64,000 nucleotides of DNA from Streptomyces varsoviensis. GTDB lineage: Bacteria; Actinomycetota; Actinomycetes; Streptomycetales; Streptomycetaceae. Location of the stretch: contig NZ_JOBF01000003.1 of NCBI RefSeq assembly GCF_000718635.1, positions 62,001 through 126,000 of the forward strand, in the 5' to 3' direction. Positions 60,341 through 64,000 of this stretch are shown here, one piece after another. Within the stretch, counting starts at the first letter, position 1, and every line of letters starts with the position of its first letter. The notes beneath the pieces are model-generated. The model saw nothing but the letters and a program-made list of their open reading frames with translations. It did no database searches and had not been told where the DNA came from. The translations under genes were made by a program, and so were the position numbers.

Positions 60341-63300
60341 TCAGCCAGATGATCGCTCAGCGGATGATCGTTCGGCATGCTGCTCGGCCGCCAGTTCCAG
60401 CACCCTCGCGTAGAAGGGGTGCGTGTGCGGCACGCCCCAGCAGTGCAGATAGACGAGGAGCTGGGTGAGCACGGTGTCGTACTCGACGAGCGCCGTGCTC
60501 TTCTCCGGCGCCCGCTTCGCCACGTCTTTGAGTATGTCCTTCTGCTCCTCGGCGAGGCCCGCGCCGGGCCCGATGATGTACTTGCCGAGCTGGGCGGGGC
60601 GGGTGATGTAGCCGAGCTTGTTGTCGATGAGCTGCCGGCGCCCCGGGTTCGCGGTCACGCCGTCGTCGAGGAGTTCGCGCAGCTCCGCGGTCTTCTGCGC
60701 CCGCTCCTCGGCCAGCGCCACCATCTGATCGGCCGTCATGTGCGGTCGGCAGATCAGCAGCAGCTCGGTGTTGCCGTACGCCTCGCCGACGTCGACGTGC
60801 GTCATCTCGTGGGCCAGCGAACCGAGCCGTTCCACCGCACCCTGCGGCTGGCTCAGCGAGTGCCGCATCTTGTACTTCGGGGCGTCGGCGGAGCGGGACA
60901 GGCTCGTGCCGGGCATGCCGGAACTGAAGGCGACCGCGGGCCGGTGGGCGAGGAGTTCCGCGAGGAGGGTCCGGGTGAGCGGCGGGGCCGAGGGGTCGTC
61001 GGCGATCTCCTGGAGGCCGTCGAGGTCGCTGCCGATCATCCGCTGTACGGCCTCGGCCGCGTCGGCCTGCTCGGCCCCCGAGGCGTGCACCGCCTTGTCG
61101 CAGGCGTTCCCGACCACCATGGTCAGCCACTCCCCCACCTTCGGGCCGAGGATCGTGAGCGCGGCGTCGCCGGAACCCTCGTGGATACGGGTCAGCACCT
61201 TCTCGTGCGCGCCGGTGAGCTGGACGAAGAGTTCGAAGGGATCATGCATCTCCTTGGCCAGCGCGAGCTGGTCGTGGATCTCGCGGTAGTCGCGGGCGAG
61301 CCGCACGGTCTCCTGCACGAGGGCGGGCAACCGCAACGCGCCCATCTGGCCGGCCACCTCCCCGAGCAGGGCCTGGAGGCCGTCCTGACGCACCCCCTTC
61401 ACCACGTCCTGGGCGTCCGTCGCGGCCTCGGACAGCGCTTGCAGGGCGGCGTTCCTGGCGAGGTGGTCGTCCGCCGGGAGGGCATGGAACTCCGCGATCC
61501 GGTCGGCGATGTTCTTGAGCACCTTCGGGCGGGTGCCCGGCCCCTTGGTCCGCTCCTTGAAGGCGTCGGCGGACATCAGGCCACCGCCCGCCGCCGCTTC
61601 CGAGGAGGGCTGGGACTGCTGGGCCCTTTGCGCCGGTTGTGCCTGCTGGGACGACTGTGCCGCGGAGCGGCGTCCGCCGAGCCTGCTGACGAGCATGTCG
61701 GACAGCGACTGCTTGTGACCGGAGCCCGAGCCGGAGCCGGAACCCGATCCCGAACCCGACCCGAAGGCCGGGGAGTTGGCCTGGAAGTCGGACCCCGACT
61801 CGGTCGGCTGCTTCGCGCCCGTACGAGCGCCCGTGCCCGTACGAGCTTCCGCGCCGCCCGTGCCCGTACCCGTACGGGCCAACGGGCTCTCGCCTCCCGG
61901 GCCCGGGTGGACCGCCGGCTGCTGGGTCCCGTGCGGCACGAAGGCCGTCGCCCATCGGCCGCGCCGCCCCGTCCCCTGGTCGGCGAGCAGGGCGAGCACG
62001 CCCTCCCGGCCGAGCCCGTCGCGGCGCTCGGCCTCGACATGTCCGACGACGCCGGTGGGCCCGTACCAGCGACGCCCCGGCGTGGCCTGGGCGGCCCGCT
62101 CGATGACGCTCGCGCCGCCCGACTTGCCGCTCCCCGCCTCGCAGGCGACAAGTACGACCGGCGCGCCGGTGTCCTTCGTCAACGACCCGACGAACGCGGC
62201 CAGTTGATCGCCGCCCACCTCCAGCGGCTTGGCCTCGCCCTCGGCGTGCAGGAGCACGCCCTTGCCGGTGCCGTGCGCGTCGAAGAAGTACGGCCGCCGG
62301 CGGCTCCCGGCCCCCGCCGTCGCCCCCTGCTGCGGGCCCTTGACGTGCCAGGGGGTGGTGTCGGTGGCCGTGTGCACCGTGCCGTCGGGGGTCTCGGCGC
62401 CCTTCGGCCCCTTGTAGTGCCAGTAGGTGGCGCCGTCCCGCCGGAAGTTCGCGTAGAACTTCTCGCGGGCGGCCCATTCCTCGCCGGAGTGCGACGCGTG
62501 GCCGATGACCTGCCCTTCGGCGTTCTTGATCGCGTGCAGCCGAGAAGTGAACTTGCCGACCGGGACGTGGCGGCCGTCAGTGGTGACGAGCGTCGGGGGC
62601 AGGGGCTCCCGCTGCTGCGACGGCGGGCGGGAAGCGGCCGGCGACGGCCCGCCGCCCCACCGCTTGAGCTTCGCCCGCGTCGCGCGCAACCGCTCGGCGA
62701 GCGAGGCGAAGCCGCTGGAGCGCCGCTGTTCGGCGGGCTGTTGCTGGTGCTGCTGGAGGAGCTGCGCCGACTGCTGTACGGGGGGTGCGGGCCGTACGGG
62801 CCGGGCCGGCCGTACGGGCTCCACCGGGCCCATGGCCTGGTAGTGGTCCTCACCGTTGTAGTGGACGTACAGCGTGCCGCCGCGGGCGCCGGGGTTGAAG
62901 GACTGCGTGGGGACGCCCTCCTGCACGACCCGGATGTTCACGTCCAGCGCGCGGGCGAGGACCAGCGGGGCGTGGTCGAACAGCGGTGTGTTCCACAGCC
63001 TGGTGTCGCGCAGGGCCGCCGCCACGAGCTGCCGCGCGCCCAGCATTTCGGCCGTCGCCCTGTTGGGCGCGTACTCCAGCAGGCTCGATCCGAGCCGCTG
63101 CCACGCCTCCGGGTCCGTGGCGTCGGGGAGGTCGGCGAACCCCAGCTCGTCCAGTTCCGCCACCGTCGTCCGCGCGTCCGCGCCCTCGCTCATCAGCCAG
63201 TCCGCGACATGGTCGCGCAGCCCGGGCACGTCGAGGTGGAGCACCTGCCCGGCCACGCCCTGGCGGTACCCGCCGGCCAGGACGGACGCGAAGAGGCAGT

Positions 63301-64000
63301 CCCCGTCGCCGGTCACCCCGAGAACCCGGAACTCCCGCCCGTCGACGGTGAACCGGCCCGTCTCGGACCGCTCCTCGGTGGCCGCCTTGCTCTTGGCCCC
63401 GGCCTCACGCGGCTCGGTGACCTTGGGCCGTACCGCCTCGGGCTCCTGCCGCCCCTTGGCCGCGTCGGGCTCCTGCCGCCCCTTGGCCGCGTCGGGCTCC
63501 TGCCGCTCCTTGGCCGCGTCGGACTCCTGCCGCCCCTTGGCCGCGTCGGGCTCCTGCCGCTCCTTGGGCTTGGTCAGCGTCTCCGGCTCGTTCGGGGGCG
63601 CGGGCTTCGGCTGCGGCTGCGGCTGCGGCTGGGCAGTGGGCGCGGGCTTCGGCTCGACAGCGGGAACGGGCTCGGCGGCCGGCTTGGCCTCCGCCTTCCC
63701 CGCCTCGGGCTTGGCCTCCACCGAACCCGCCTCGGGCTTGGTCTCCGTCTTCCCCGCCTCGGACTTGGGCTCCGCCGTAGTCGGCGCGTACGTGTTCCCG
63801 TCGTGGCGCAGCAGCGGGCCGCCGGACGGGTCCTTGCCGTACGACGTGATGTGGCCGTCCTTGTCGACGACGCGCAGCCCGCCGAAGAGGGAGGCGGCCA
63901 GGCCGCGGGCGAGCGCGGTGAGGGACGGGGACGGCTGCGCCGTCGGGCGGGAGAGCAGCGCGGCGGTGAGCTCGCGGCGCTGCCCGTCGGTGAGGGCCGC
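60341..64000 (-). CDS. Large toxin-like protein with OTU-like, caspase-like and HExxH metallopeptidase regions (5' end outside window)
   Basis: The frame is open to the window edge; 1219 residues are visible. Numbering starts at the Met codon ending at 63721; 93 residues precede it. A Glu/Lys/Pro-rich linker has five 9-residue repeats, then an OTU-like domain (about 115-300) with GDGDCLF (Asp139, Cys142) and YNGEDHYQAM (His293). Next is a caspase/CHAT-like region with FFDAHGTGKG (His483) and VVLVACEAGSGKSG (Cys527). A Gly/Ser linker and a helical region follow. The C-terminal domain has SLAHEMTHVDVGEAYGNTE (His971, Glu972, His975). Such modular architecture is typical of polymorphic-toxin or effector proteins, named in databases as lonely-Cys-domain giants. 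Delivery and target are unknown. There is no obvious immunity gene downstream except the membrane protein. Confidence 0.85.
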   Translation of the reverse strand, partial: AALTDGQRRELTAALLSRPTAQPSPSLTALARGLAASLFGGLRVVDKDGHITSYGKDPSGGPLLRHDGNTYAPTTAEPKSEAGKTETKPEAGSVEAKPEAGKAEAKPAAEPVPAVEPKPAPTAQPQPQPQPKPAPPNEPETLTKPKERQEPDAAKGRQESDAAKERQEPDAAKGRQEPDAAKGRQEPEAVRPKVTEPREAGAKSKAATEERSETGRFTVDGREFRVLGVTGDGDCLFASVLAGGYRQGVAGQVLHLDVPGLRDHVADWLMSEGADARTTVAELDELGFADLPDATDPEAWQRLGSSLLEYAPNRATAEMLGARQLVAAALRDTRLWNTPLFDHAPLVLARALDVNIRVVQEGVPTQSFNPGARGGTLYVHYNGEDHYQAMGPVEPVRPARPVRPAPPVQQSAQLLQQHQQQPAEQRRSSGFASLAERLRATRAKLKRWGGGPSPAASRPPSQQREPLPPTLVTTDGRHVPVGKFTSRLHAIKNAEGQVIGHASHSGEEWAAREKFYANFRRDGATYWHYKGPKGAETPDGTVHTATDTTPWHVKGPQQGATAGAGSRRRPYFFDAHGTGKGVLLHAEGEAKPLEVGGDQLAAFVGSLTKDTGAPVVLVACEAGSGKSGGASVIERAAQATPGRRWYGPTGVVGHVEAERRDGLGREGVLALLADQGTGRRGRWATAFVPHGTQQPAVHPGPGGESPLARTGTGTGGAEARTGTGARTGAKQPTESGSDFQANSPAFGSGSGSGSGSGSGSGHKQSLSDMLVSRLGGRRSAAQSSQQAQPAQRAQQSQPSSEAAAGGGLMSADAFKERTKGPGTRPKVLKNIADRIAEFHALPADDHLARNAALQALSEAATDAQDVVKGVRQDGLQALLGEVAGQMGALRLPALVQETVRLARDYREIHDQLALAKEMHDPFELFVQLTGAHEKVLTRIHEGSGDAALTILGPKVGEWLTMVVGNACDKAVHASGAEQADAAEAVQRMIGSDLDGLQEIADDPSAPPLTRTLLAELLAHRPAVAFSSGMPGTSLSRSADAPKYKMRHSLSQPQGAVERLGSLAHEMTHVDVGEAYGNTELLLICRPHMTADQMVALAEERAQKTAELRELLDDGVTANPGRRQLIDNKLGYITRPAQLGKYIIGPGAGLAEEQKDILKDVAKRAPEKSTALVEYDTVLTQLLVYLHCWGVPHTHPFYARVLELAAEQHAERSSAERSSG
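63441..63575. repeat. Five 27-bp coding repeats in the toxin-like gene
   Basis: Units begin at 63441, 63468, 63495, 63522 and 63549. They encode RQEPDAAKG-type nonapeptides on the minus strand, with small changes (RQESDAAKE). They form a charged spacer between the N-terminal region and the OTU-like domain. Confidence 0.85.

Overview
The window is chromosomal DNA of a Streptomyces or close relative. Base composition is very GC-rich with strong third-position GC bias. The gene set is typical of the genus: an F420-dependent reductase (npdG), nadE, panB, an AfsR-type regulator, a DrrAB-type exporter, many TetR/GntR/MFS genes, Tat/lipoprotein signals, GTG/TTG starts, apparent leaderless promoters and an LAxTG sorting signal. 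The species cannot be told from the sequence alone. No rRNA, tRNA, CRISPR array or phage module was seen.

Layout. 1-9 kb: the tail of an M9 collagenase, a GntR regulator, a hydrolase, a likely copper module (CsoR-like operator at 4015-4029, His/Met-rich membrane protein, multicopper oxidase lipoprotein) and nadE. 9.2-12.5 kb is a small accessory patch: an aldo/keto reductase tail abutting a broken IS4-type transposase, an unrecognised gene with PIN-like motifs, and an XRE/PLD-like regulator. 12.8-19.9 kb: two MFS exporters (one with its own TetR and operator), an EEP-family protein, a possible small RNA, panB and an amidohydrolase. 20-28 kb: a repeat-rich spacer, DrrAB exporter genes convergent with a large AfsR-like regulator, a site-2 protease and a SnoaL-like protein. 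28.2-33.1 kb is one minus-strand unit: sialidase, sugar-binding lipoprotein, two CUT1 permeases, then npdG.

33.4-46 kb is dominated by iron and heme. Heme oxygenase lies behind an iron box. A secreted I36-type inhibitor is divergent from a NarL-type two-component system across a perfect 24-bp palindrome. Two HtaA heme-binding surface proteins diverge from hmuTUV across a second iron box. Together these suggest heme capture at the wall, import by HmuTUV and cleavage by HmuO, under DmdR/IdeR-type iron control.

46-58.4 kb: a lipoprotein, a small prim-pol-like protein, TetR, dimethylargininase, an Rsm22-type methyltransferase, two tandem secreted Cys-containing proteins, htpG, a small HTH protein, a Bcr/CflA exporter, PhoD and a secreted Ala/Pro/Lys-rich protein. 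The right edge (58.5-64 kb) is the most unusual part: a very large protein, cut by the window end, that carries an OTU-like cysteine protease region, a caspase/CHAT-like His/Cys pair and a C-terminal HExxH metallopeptidase-like region. It is followed by a membrane-anchored protein with a long disordered stalk and a golvesin-like C-terminal domain.
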